From: Choricystis sp. odSpoLacu1
Taxonomy: Eukaryota > Chlorophyta > Trebouxiophyceae
NCBI GenBank assembly: GCA_958009055.1
Contig: OY253657.1
Location: 372,001-436,000, forward strand
DNA: 64,000 bases
Direction: 5' to 3'
Both the position numbers and the translations under genes were made by a program. Below, one piece after another: positions 36,602-47,265 of this stretch. Positions within the stretch are counted from its first letter, which is position 1; every line of letters starts with the position of its first letter. The notes below the pieces were generated by a model that saw only the letters and a list, made by a program, of their open reading frames with translations, searched no databases and had not been told where the DNA came from.

Positions 36602-38647
36602 ATGTCGCTCGCGTTCGACGAGTATGGGCGCCCCTTCATCATCCTGCGGGTGAGCGTGTGCAGTGTGGGAGGGAGGGGTGGCCGCAGCCGCCCGACCGTC
36701 GGCCTTCCCCCATCGACGCAGCGTTCTGTTTTGGCGCTGCCCCCCTCCCAACCTGCCTGCGTCCACGCTCTGTCGCCAGATGTGGCCTCCAGCCACGCCG
36801 CTCCTCGATCGGAGGCGGAGCGGCAGCTGGCGACGGACGCGCGGGCTGGGCAGCGGGCGGCGAGCGACCGATCGCCTGGCCGCTTCCATCCCCTTTTTCT
36901 GCGTCCCTCTCGTACTCACACCGCCCCATCCTTTCCCCTCCCTCCTCATCCACCCCACAGGAACAAGAAAAGCGGGCCCGCCTGCGCGGCGTGGACGCGG
37001 TGAAGTCCAACATCGCGGCTGCCAAGGCGGTCGCGCGCGTGCTGCGGTCGAGCCTGGGGCCGAAGGGCATGGACAAGATGCTGCAGTCGCCCGACGGCGA
37101 CGTGACCATCAGTGAGTGTTTTGTTTTGGGGGGGGGGGTGCTGGGGGAGAGAGGGTTGAGAGAGAAAAAGGGGCGCGCACCCACACCCTGACCCCTCCTC
37201 CTCCTCTCCCTCCACCCCCCCACCCCCCCCAGCCAACGACGGCGCCACCATCCTGGAACAGATGGACGTCCAGCACCAGGTCGGCCGCCTGCTGGTGGAC
37301 CTGTCCCGGTCCCAAGACCACGAGATTGGGGACGGCACGACGGGCGTTGTCGTGCTGGCGGGCGCCCTCCTCGAGCAAGCCGAATCCCTGCTCGACCGCG
37401 GCATTCACCCCCTCCGCATCGCGGAAGGCTTTGAGCGCGCATGCAAGGTCGCCGTCGCTGAACTGGCCCGCGTAGCGGCAACGTTTGAGTACAGCGCGGA
37501 CGACGTGACCCCCCTCGTCGAAACGTGTGCGACGACGCTCTCCTCCAAGATCGTGGGCCGCTGCAAAGCCGCAATGGCCGACATCTGCGTCCAGGCCGTG
37601 CTGGCGGTGGCGGACGCGGAACGCAAGGACGTCAACCTAGACCTCATCAAGGTGGACGGCAAGGTCGGCGGCCGCCTGGAGGACACCGCGCTCGTGCGCG
37701 GCGTCGTCCTGGACAAAGACTTTTCCCACCCCCAGATGCCCAAACTCGTCAAGGACGCCCGCATCGCCATCCTCACTTGCCCCTTTGAACCACCCAAGCC
37801 CAAAACCAAGCACAAGGTGGACATCGACACGGTGGCCAAGTTTGAGGAGTTGCAAGCCGCGGAGCAAGCCTACTTTGTCGACATGGTGCGCCGCTGCAAG
37901 GGCGCGGGCGCCACCCTCGTCCTGTGCCAGTGGGGCTTCGACGATGAAGCCAACCACCTGCTGCTGACGCACGGCCTGCCCGCGGTGCGGTGGGTGGGGG
38001 GCGTCGAGATCGAGCTGATCGCGCTCGCGACGGGCGCGCGCATCGTGCCCCGCTTCTCCGAGCTGTCGGCCGACAAGCTGGGGTCGGCCGCCGTGGTGCG
38101 TGAGATGACGTTTGGCACGACGCGGGACCGCATGCTGGTCATCGAGGGCTGCCCCAACTCGAAAGCCGTCACCATCTTTGTGCGCGGCGGCAACAAAATG
38201 ATTCTGGAGGAGATCAAACGCTCCCTGCACGACGCCCTGTGCGTCGCCCGCAACCTGGTGCGCGACAACCGCATCGTGTATGGGGGTGGGTCGGCGGAGC
38301 TGGCGGCTGGGCTGGCCGTGTCCGCCGCGGCGGAAGCCGAGACGGGCGCCGAGCAGTACGCGTTTCGCGCGTTTGCGGAGGCGCTGGAGGCGGTGCCGCA
38401 CGCGCTGGCCGAGAACTCGGGCCTGCCCGCCATCGAGACGGTGACCGAGGTCAAGGCGGCGCAGGCGGCCAGCGGCAACCCGCACCTGGGGGTCGACTGC
38501 AACTCGGTCGGCACCAACGACATGCGCGCGCAGCGCGTGTTTGAGACGTTGATCGGCAAGACGCAGCAGTTTGTGCTGGCGACGCAGGTGTGCCGCATGA
38601 TTCTGAAGATTGATGATGTGATCATGCCGGCCGAGGATTTGGAGTGA
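36602..38647 (+). CDS. CCT5: T-complex protein 1 subunit epsilon (CCT5)
   Basis: Exons 36602-36649, 36961-37111 and 37233-38647 encode 537 residues, the usual size. [18 protein letters not shown] is the characteristic epsilon start. Chaperonin motifs: [42 protein letters not shown] (ATP-binding GDGT), and near the end [12 protein letters not shown] with [13 protein letters not shown]. It is one of eight subunits of the cytosolic TRiC ring that folds actin and tubulin. Intron 1 is 311 bases, and intron 2 is an extreme example of a G-rich first half followed by a C-rich second half. Frame intact. Confidence 0.96.
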
Positions 38648-38888
38648 GGGAGAGAGAACGGGGGTAGGAGTGGCGCGGCGTGAGAGAAGAGAGAGCGAGT
38701 TTTTTTTCCAAGTCACCAAAAACCATTCACTTTTTTGCAAACGCACATGACAAACAAAGAGAGCCGCGCTTCCGTGTCCTTTCACCAGACGGGGAAAGAT
38801 AGAGTGGCGGTGAGACGGGGTGTCGAAAAGCGAAAAAACAACACAAAATGAAACACAAAAAACATATATTTTCCTCTCTTTCTCTCTC

Positions 38889-41258
38889 TCAATCGCTGTC
38901 CGACTCGACGTACGGCATCAGCACGTCGCCAGCATCCACATCGTCCGTCCATCCAGCAGCAGCCGACACGGGGGCGGGCGGCGCCTTGCGGCGGCGCTGC
39001 GTGTCGCGCGACGGCGGCGGCACGCCGTCGTCGTCATCACTTTCACCCTGCTTGCCCGTCCGCCGGTCGCGGCGGCTGTCTCCATCTCCATACTTGACAG
39101 CTGCAACAGCCGCCAGCTCGCGCCTCTCCCGCGCGGAGGCGGCCAGTGCGTCGGCGTGGCGGCCGAGCGGGGTGGCGGCGCGGTCGGACCGCGCGGCGGT
39201 GAACGCGGCGACCGCGGCGCCGTCGCAGGGCGCGGTGACGCCATCCGCCCGGGCGGCGGCGACATCAGCCGCAGTGGCGTCAATAGCGGCCAACAATCCC
39301 TTGGCCGCCACGCGGAAGCGGTCCACGCGCACAGCCTTGACAAATGCGCGCAGGCGCGTGGTGGCCGGGCGCGACAGTTCGGGGAACCCGGGGCTGCCCG
39401 CCCACTGGGCCAGGTGGGATGCCGTCAACTCCAGCACGTCGTCCATCAGGGCATGCTGGAAGGCGGGGCTGGCCAGGTCGGCTTTGGACGCGCGCAGCAG
39501 CATGGAGTCGAGCGCGCCGCCGTTGGAGCGCGCGCCGACACCACCGCTGCCGCGCTTGGGCGGCGTCTTCAACCCTTTCCAGGCCAGTATGTCCAGCAGG
39601 GGCGCGGTCAACGGCACGTACGCCCCCGTCGCGGACGCCAGGCCGTGCGCAGCGCGGTGCAGGCGCAGGTGGAGCGGGTGGTAGCGCGGGGTGGGCACCA
39701 GGGCGGCCGCCGACGAGAGCAGCGTCAGCACCGGAAAAGCGAGCGGCGCGAGCTCGGGCACGCGCTCGGGCGCCAACTCCCCCACCACCCGCGCCCACAG
39801 CTCCAGGCACGTCACCGTCTGCCAGCAGTAGACGGTGCGGTGGCCGTCCTTGGCTTTGCCAGCCACCGCGCCGCGCACGAGGCCCGCCAGTTGGCGCACG
39901 TACGAAAACGCGTGGCGATACGCGGCGGCAGGGGGGGCGCCGCTGTAAAGGTCGACCAACGCAGCCGCCTGCAGCGCCAGGCGGGGGGCAGTCGCCGCAG
40001 TCATGAACTTGGCCGACTTGACAAACTCGCGGTAGGCGCCCTTGAGGGCGGCGTCCAGGGGGCCGTCGCCGGGCAGAGCGCGCGCGTAGGCACGCACAAA
40101 CAGCGCGCCCGCGACTGCGGCGCGCGCGTCGGCGCCGCCGTACGCGGCGAGGGCACCCTTGAGCGTCTTCTTGGCCAGGCGCTCCGAACACACCAGCAGA
40201 TCGACCGAGGGACGCAGGCGGCGCAGGATGAAGGCGGTCATGGAGGGGTCGGCCAAGGAGGTGAGCAGGTGGAGCGTGTTGCCGAGGTAGGTGCGTGCGA
40301 GCGGGTCGACCTTGCGCCAGCGCGCCGCGCGCCTCGGGTCGGGGCGGCGCTCAGCCGGGTCGGTCAGCGTCTTAGGCTGCCCCAACAAAGAGCGCAGCAT
40401 GCCGTCCCCGTGCGTGAGGACGGAGACGACGAGCGCGTTGAAGGCCGAGGCGGGCGCGCGCGCGAGCGCGGCGGCGGCCGCCGCGCCGTCGGTGCCGCCG
40501 TCGTCGTCGTCGCCCGCGGTCGGGTCGCCGTGGTGGGCAGCGGCGCGGTATGCTTGCAGCAGCCTGCGCACTGTGCGTAGGCTGGGGGTGGCTCTGGCTT
40601 CAGCGCACCACTGGGCAAGCAGGGCGGGCGGGGGTGGCGGCCGCGCGGCGGTGGCGGGTGCGCGGCCAGGCGGTGTCGCCGGCTGCGGCGCGGCAGCTGG
40701 AGCACCAGATTCATCTGCATCATCGTCTGACGACAAAGGCGACATCGGCGCCGCCAGGCGGCGCGGGGCGGGCGCGTCCTCGATTTCTCCGTCAGACGAC
40801 GCGTCGGATAAATATGCGTCATCATCATCGTCGCCGCCCTCCCCACCATCAAGCTGCAGCAGGTCAGCGTCCGCGGCCTGCAGGTAGGCATAAAAGTCGG
40901 GGTCTTTGGAGGCGAGCGCGGCGAGTTCGGCACGGTGCGCCGCGGCGGCCGACGACGTGAGCGCGCCGCGGCGGGCTGGCGCGGCTGCGGCCGCCCCAGA
41001 CACGGGTTTGGTCTTTTTGTGAGTCACCACGGGCGCGTCATCGACGCTGTCGTCGTCGCTGGACGGCGGCGCAGGCGCCGCATTGCGGCCGCCGGACCGC
41101 TTGGCGCCCCCGTCGTCGCCCCGCCCCCGCTTGGAGGGGGGCGCGCGCCTGGACGGGGTCGTGGTGTCCACGTCCTCAAATGCGCCCTCCAGGAACGCGT
41201 CCACGTCGACGTCGGCGGCGGCTAGGCGGGCGCGCGGGTGGCGGGCGGAGGGCGGCAT
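38889..41258 (-). CDS. NOC2: Nucleolar complex protein 2 (NOC2), ribosome biogenesis
   Basis: One exon from ATG 41258 gives 789 residues. The N-terminal third is disordered, with acidic Ser/Asp clusters (SSDDDSVDDAP, LSDASSDGEIEDA). The conserved NOC2 core follows: YLGNTLHLLTSLADPSM, KKTLKGALAAYGG, RTVYCWQTVTCLELWARVV, LVPTPRYHPLHLRLHRA, AYVPLTAPLLDIL, and the C-terminal SPGFPELSRPATTRLRAFVK. NOC2 with NOC1 or NOC3 escorts pre-60S particles from nucleolus to nucleoplasm. The C-terminus is basic then acidic, ending YVESDSD. A longer in-frame upstream extension is excluded because conserved sequence is absent there and the ATG at 41258 precedes a typical start. Confidence 0.87.
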   Translation of the reverse strand: MPPSARHPRARLAAADVDVDAFLEGAFEDVDTTTPSRRAPPSKRGRGDDGGAKRSGGRNAAPAPPSSDDDSVDDAPVVTHKKTKPVSGAAAAAPARRGALTSSAAAAHRAELAALASKDPDFYAYLQAADADLLQLDGGEGGDDDDDAYLSDASSDGEIEDAPAPRRLAAPMSPLSSDDDADESGAPAAAPQPATPPGRAPATAARPPPPPALLAQWCAEARATPSLRTVRRLLQAYRAAAHHGDPTAGDDDDGGTDGAAAAAALARAPASAFNALVVSVLTHGDGMLRSLLGQPKTLTDPAERRPDPRRAARWRKVDPLARTYLGNTLHLLTSLADPSMTAFILRRLRPSVDLLVCSERLAKKTLKGALAAYGGADARAAVAGALFVRAYARALPGDGPLDAALKGAYREFVKSAKFMTAATAPRLALQAAALVDLYSGAPPAAAYRHAFSYVRQLAGLVRGAVAGKAKDGHRTVYCWQTVTCLELWARVVGELAPERVPELAPLAFPVLTLLSSAAALVPTPRYHPLHLRLHRAAHGLASATGAYVPLTAPLLDILAWKGLKTPPKRGSGGVGARSNGGALDSMLLRASKADLASPAFQHALMDDVLELTASHLAQWAGSPGFPELSRPATTRLRAFVKAVRVDRFRVAAKGLLAAIDATAADVAAARADGVTAPCDGAAVAAFTAARSDRAATPLGRHADALAASARERRELAAVAAVKYGDGDSRRDRRTGKQGESDDDDGVPPPSRDTQRRRKAPPAPVSAAAGWTDDVDAGDVLMPYVESDSD

Positions 41259-41641
41259 TGTATGTTGAGTGTGGTGGAGACGTGCGGCCGCACACAGTGA
41301 ATGCGTGTGTGAAGACAAGAGTGAGACGCGGGGAGGGGGAGCCACGTGTGCGTGGACTCCCGTCGCCGCGAAAAAAGGGCGTTGAAGTGTCGAGCCGTCG
41401 CGCTCGAAAGGCTCAGGGCGACAACGAAAAAACGCATTCTCTCGTCGGTCGTTTGAACCTCTGCACTCCCTGCAGCGCCCTCCCCCCCTCTCGCGCCACC
41501 ACCACACGTGCCCGTCGCGAGTCGCTGGCCTCGAACCGACTTGACATTGTGGCACAACGCGCGTGTCGTGTGTGGAGACGCGGTCCCCTGTGCCGCCCTT
41601 TTTTCCGGCCCGACCTAAAACCCTCTTAAAAACCCGGCGCC
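41259..41641. promoter_or_regulatory. Divergent promoter region between NOC2 and P5 ATPase genes
   Basis: A 383-base gap between two outward-facing starts. The sequence is mixed with several GCGCGTGT-like stretches and CTCTTAAAAACC about 15 bases before the ATPase ATG, which is AT-rich by local standards. I saw no conserved open frame and no RNA gene. Confidence 0.4.
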
Positions 41642-44600
41642 ATGAGCACTGTGGACCACCGGTTTCGCAACGACTACCCTGACGGGCCCGACACGGCCAC
41701 CAATGTGAGTGGCTGGTGGGTGGAATGCAGGGAGGCAAGGGGCGCGGATGCGAGCACGAGACAGTGTTTTGCGCCGCACATTTGCGTCCGTCTCTCGAGC
41801 GGGAACCTGCCGTGCTAGCGTGTGGGCGGCAGGCCCACACGCTAGCAAGAGAACAAGAGGCGTGTCACAGGTCTGCCGCCCCAACCGACCCCCAAACACA
41901 CACACCTACTCAGGTCCGCATCGGCTCCCTGCACAACGTGTTCTACGTGTTCAACATCGCGTTTTTCGGGGCCGTCCTGCTCCTGTGCGGTCTGTGGTTG
42001 ATCTACCGCGCGGCCCGCCTGCGCCGCACACCCATCTCCTTCACCCACGACACCGACCGCTCCGTCTCCCCCGCCCGCGCCAAAGCCGTCACCCCGCGCT
42101 GGCGCCAGTCGGAGACGCAGGAAGCGACCGCGGTGGATGTGCACCCGGACGACATGCTGCTGTTCCGCCCCCTGCGCACGCACTGGGCGGGGCGGCTGTG
42201 CTACGCTTTGTGCTGCCTCGTGTCGCTCCAAATTCTGGCGCTCTACATCGTGTTCCTGGTGGACTACTATGCCGGGTGCCAACTCAAATCCATCGACAAT
42301 CTGTGCTTCTACGGCACCCATTTCCTGCTCGGCTCCTACATGACCAACGGCACCGACCTGTTTGTCGTGTGGTGCGTGTCCGTGGTGTGGTACACCGGGT
42401 GGGTCCTCTACAAGGGCCGCGTCATCAACTGGTTCAGGGTGCCCGTCCCCGCACGCGATGCGACGCACGTCGTCGTGTGGTCGCCCGAGTCGGTCGAAGT
42501 CGTGTCGCTCTACGTGTCTCCCGTCGTGCGCGCCATGCGGCGGGTGCGGGCGGCGTTGACGCCCGCCTGGTCGCGCGGCTCGTTCAAGACGGTGCCGGTG
42601 GTGACGTCGCTCGTGACAGGGAGGCGCTACTTTGTGTTTGAGGGGCTGCGCTTTGTGATCGACGGCACGGGGGCTGTGGCCGCGCCGACCGCCGGGTCGT
42701 CAGACGCCAAGGCCGCCTCATCAAACGGCGCCGCCGCTGACGGCAGCAGTGCATCCACCCTGTCGGGCGGGCTGGCCCTGGACAAGGTGGCGCTGGACAG
42801 TGCCACGCCGTCTGCAGCCGGCATCACGCGCGCGCGTTACGTCGTCGCCTCCACCACCGCCGACCTGCACGCCCTGGCGTCCGGCCTGACTACCGACCAA
42901 GTCACCCGCCGGCGCGACCTGGTGGGCGCCAACGCGTGCCCCTTCCGCCCCGCCTCGTTCCGCGAACTGCTGGTCGATGAGTTTTTCTCGCTCTTCCACG
43001 TCTACCAACTCGTCCAGTACGTCCTCATGTTCTGGTTCTCGTACCTGTTTGTGGCGGCCATCATGTCGCTCGCGGTGCTGGTGTCGGCGGCGACGTCCAT
43101 GCTGCTGGTACACAGAGCACAGGCCGCGATCGAGCGCGTCGCCAACGTCACGTCGGGCGTGCGCACGCGCCGCGACGGCGACTGGGTCGACATCGACTCG
43201 GCCGACCTGGTGCCCGGGGACGTGGTGCGGCTGGCTGCTGGCGACTGCGTCCCGTGCGACGTGGTCGTCGTGGATGGCACGTGCGTCGTGGATGAGTCGT
43301 CGCTGACGGGCGAGTCGCTGCCGTGCATCAAGTCGGCCGCGCCCACGGATGCCACGCCCCTGGACACGCGCCACCCCCCGCCCCGCAACACCCTGTTTGA
43401 CGGCACAGTGGTGCGTCAAGCCGGCAACCACGCGGATGATGGCGTGACGGCGGTCGTCATCGCGACGGGCATGGACACGACCAAGGGAGACCTGCTGGCC
43501 GCCATCCTGTTCCCCGCGCGCATGGTGTTCAAGTACGACGAAGAGCTGGCCGTCGTCATCATCATTCTGCTGGCCTACTCCGTCCTGTGCTTTGTCCTGG
43601 CCATCCTGTTTCAGGGGTACGCGGGCACCCAGTCCGACTGGATCACCAAGTGGATTTATGCGACTGCCATCGTGTCCCAGGTGTTGTCCCCCCTGCTGCC
43701 GGTGGCGCTGGAGGTTGGCCAGATTCATGTGAGTGTGTGTGTGGAGGGTGGGTGTTGGTGGCGTGTGTGTGGTGTGGTTGAGAGTGTCGCGACCCACCCT
43801 CACTTTTCCCTCCCCCCCACAGGCGATGGAACGCCTCAAGCGGCGCGGCATCAACTGCCTGCAGCCCAAGCGCATCATGATATCTGGCAAAACGCGCGTC
43901 CAAGCGTTCGACAAGACGGGGACGCTGACCAAGGACGGCCTCGACTTTATTGGGTTCCACCCGGTGTGTGTGTGTGAGAGGGGGGCGCGCGATGCGCGGC
44001 GCGCCACCACCCAATCTTTTAATGCACAATTCACGGCCGCCGCTCCCCACCAGAGTGGCGGTTACAGATACAGGCGTGTTTTGGGGAATGAGGTTGTTGA
44101 TTTGGCGCCCATTCCCACCGCGCCCCCACCCTTTTTCTCTCACAGGCCGACGCCGCCGACGACTCGCTCACCCTGGTGTCCGCCACTGACGCCGCCCCGG
44201 CCGCCGTGGTGGGCCTAGCCACGTGCCACTCTGCCGAAAAGTGTGCCGACGTCATCGTGGCCAGCGAGGTGGAGTTCAAGATGTTTCAAGCCACTGGCTG
44301 GCGCTTTGTGTCGGCCGACGGCGCAATGCCTGTTGTGCTGCAGTCGCCCTCCGGCGACGAGTACACCGTGCTGCAGCGCAACGACTTTGACAACACGCGC
44401 CAAACGCAGAGCGTGGTGGTGAGGGGGCCGGGCGGCGGGCACGACATTTTTGTCAAGGTGAGGAGAGGGGGTGAGGGGTGGCTGGCTGGCGCGCGAGTGC
44501 CTGCGCCCGGCGCGTGTGCCGCGCAACCCCCAATTTTTCGAGTCGGCCCCACGCCACGCCACGCATGCCACAGCACTCACACACACCTCCTCAACACTCA

Positions 44601-46965
44601 GGGCTCGTTCGAGGGCATCGCCGCCCAGTGCAAACCATCCAGCCTTCCGCCCAGTGCGGGCAGCTTTGCGTGCGGTCACGCACTGCAGGGGTGCTACGTG
44701 CTGGCTCTGGCGACGCGTTCCCTGGCAGGACCGGTGAGTGGGGTGAGCGGACATAGAGACAGCGTGCGCCGCAGTGCGCGGGCCAACAAGCGCGTGCGCA
44801 GCAGGATGCGGCGAATGAGAGAAAACGGTCTTGGTAACACGCCCCCACCTTTCTCCCCTCAAGGACGCGACTGTCACCCTCCCCCTCAAACGGAACGACG
44901 TGGAATGTGACCTGGACTTCCTGGGGCTCATAGTGTTCCGCAACGAGATGCGGGACGACTCGCCTGCGACGATTGCAAAGTTGAGGGTAAGTTGTGTGGT
45001 GCGCACAGGGTGTGGGTGGCAGCCGTTTGCCACGCCAGCGGCGCATCATGTGCGCAAAGTATTAGCATGCGGCGCACGCCTTTCTCATGCGGGAAAACAC
45101 ACCCCTTTCCAGGACGGCAACATTCGCACCGTCATGATCACCGGAGACTCGCCCCAGTGCGGTGCCTACATCGCGCGCCAGTGCGGCATGGTGCCGCCCG
45201 ACGCAAAGCTGATACTGGGGGAGTACGATGGCAAGCAGGGCACGGTCGTATGGTCCGAAATTACGTCGGGCGGCGCAAGTGACCAACCCCCGGTGTCGAC
45301 CAACGAGTTGATGGCCAAGGTGCGTGGTTGTTTGCGGCGCAGGCGCGGGGGATGGGTGCGACGCACGCACAACACACGCAAATTTAATCACAATGCAAAC
45401 CACACGCCCACACAGCATGCTGCGGACCTTGAGTCTGGCGCCCTGGAACTCGCCGTCACTGGATCCGCGTTCAAGATGCTGGAGCGCGCCTGCCGCGCGT
45501 CGCCGCTGCTGTACTTCATCCGCATCTTTGCGCGCACCAAGCCGGAGGGCAAGGTGCGTAGATAAAGGGGTGGGGAGGGTGCGGCTTTGACATCCCCCAT
45601 TGTTGCCCCCTTTTTTGGTCCGCAGCGCGCGCCGTTCCTCTTGCCAACGTGACACACTTCTCCGCATCCTCACCCAGATCATGGTCATCACCAATTTCAT
45701 CGCGTCGGGCGTCGTGGTGGGCATGTGCGGCGATGGTGGCAACGACTGTGGCGCGCTGCGCACCGCTCACACGGGCGTCGCCCTGTCCGAAGCCGAAGCC
45801 AGCATGGTGTCCCCGTTCACCGCCAAGAACAAGAGGGTGAGTGGGTTGTGATTGTGGGCGCGCGTGCGTGGCGTGCGCGTTTTGGGGTGGTGAAAACAGC
45901 GGCAGGTCCGACGGCGACGGCTCCACTCACTCACCTCACACACCCTCAGGTCGCCGCCGTCGAAGAACTGCTGCGCGAAGGCCGGTCCGCCCTGCACACG
46001 TCCATCGGCGCCTACAAGTTCCTCATCATGTACGGCCTGCTGTTCTCCGTGCTCAAGCTGGCCTGCTACCTGCTTGGCGTCATCATGTGTCAAGCCGCGT
46101 ACATGCTGATTGAAGGCATCTCCATTATCGTCATTCCGTACGCCATGACGCTGGCCCTGCCCGCCAAACGCATGGGAAAGGTGTGTGGAGCGCTTGGGAG
46201 GGTGTGGGAGGGGGTGGGGCGCACTCGAAAAAATGGGGGTGGTGGGGGGCGGCAGGGGGGGTGAGCGCGCTCGCCCCTGCTGGGGGCGGTCGGCACACAT
46301 ACACACCACCACCACCGCTCCATCCTTCCCCCCACTTCCTCCCCCCACTACACCAGATCCGCCCATCCCACGGCCTCCTCTCCGGCCTCAACGTGTCCTC
46401 CGTGCTGGGCATGTGGCTCATCAACGTTGCGTTCACGGCAGGCGCGTTCGCCTACATGCGCGCGTCGCCCGACTATGTGCGCTGGCCCGCCAAGGAAGCC
46501 GTCTCGTCCCAGTGGTGGACGCTGGGCGACAACTGGGAGTCGACCGTGCTGTTCTTTTGCACCCTGTTCCAGTTGACGACGGCGGGCGTCATTTTTTCGT
46601 TTGGGTCGTCCTTCTCGCGCGTCGTCGTGCGCAACTGGTTCCTCATCCTGTCGTGGGGCATCATCTTTGTGCTGGGCGTGTTCCTGCTGCTGTCCAACGA
46701 AAACCATCTCACGTTTGTGTTCCACATCGCGTCGCAATCGTACAACGACGACACGCCGTCGTCGCCGACGTGGAAGGCTTATCAGGAGAAGGGGGGCGCC
46801 CCGTCCCCCGGCATGTCGTTTGGCTTCCGGCTGGGCCTGTTTGGCATCCTGATGGCCAACCTGGGGGTGGTGGCGGTGTGGCAAAAGCTGGTGGAACCGG
46901 TGGGGCCGCTGGCGCACCTGTTCCACCACATCGCGCCCACGCCACGCACCCAGTTCCGGTTGTGA
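41642..46965 (+). CDS. P5-type (P5B-like) cation/polyamine transport ATPase
   Basis: Eleven exons (41642-41704, 41914-43728, 43823-43963, 44146-44457, 44602-44733, 44864-44986, 45113-45319, 45416-45553, 45678-45836, 45950-46180, 46357-46965) encode 1309 residues; every intron is phase 0. Motifs: [10 protein letters not shown] (actuator), [15 protein letters not shown] (phosphorylated Asp about residue 656), [11 protein letters not shown], and [18 protein letters not shown]. The stretch [15 protein letters not shown] before the Asp is P5B-like (ATP13A2 family, endolysosomal polyamine export). The M4 signature reads [13 protein letters not shown], lacking the usual PPALP or PPELP. About ten hydrophobic segments plus an N-terminal pair are visible. 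One acceptor is AAG (44861-44863). Substrate remains uncertain. Confidence 0.9.
41813..41847. repeat. Perfect 15-bp inverted repeat (5-base loop) in intron 1 of the P5 ATPase gene
   Basis: Left arm 41813-41827 (TGCTAGCGTGTGGGC), loop 41828-41832 (GGCAG), right arm 41833-41847 (GCCCACACGCTAGCA). The arms are exactly complementary. It lies in the middle of the 209-base intron, away from both splice sites. Confidence 0.9.
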
Positions 46966-47265
46966 GTGAGCGGTGGGTTTTGTGTGTTGACATTGCTTTG
47001 TGTGTGTTTATGACGCTGCAGCGCTCAGGCGCTGGGGCTGTGAGTGTGGGCCGGCCCAAGCCACCCCCTTTTGTTTTTGGTGACTTTTGGTTGAGATTTT
47101 AGCAGCGTTTCTTTCGTGGAAGGGGCGCGATTGAGAGAGGGAGAGACGTTTGATGACAGCGTGTGCGTGAATCGTGTGAAAACAAGAAAAACAACAAGCT
47201 GTCGTGGTTGAAAAAAAATGTTGATCGCAAAAACGTCGTTTCACGCCCAAAAATCACTCTCGCTT
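46966..47265. other. Convergent 3' spacer between P5 ATPase and FPGS genes
   Basis: A 300-base gap between two stop codons, TG-rich at first and A-rich at 47170-47230. It should contain both 3' untranslated regions. No gene or conserved element was seen. Confidence 0.5.

Noticed and set aside
41515..41540. A tRNA T-arm-like GGTTCGAGGCC on the minus strand
   Set aside because: The flanking bases do not form the five-pair T stem, and no acceptor, D or anticodon arm can be built around it.
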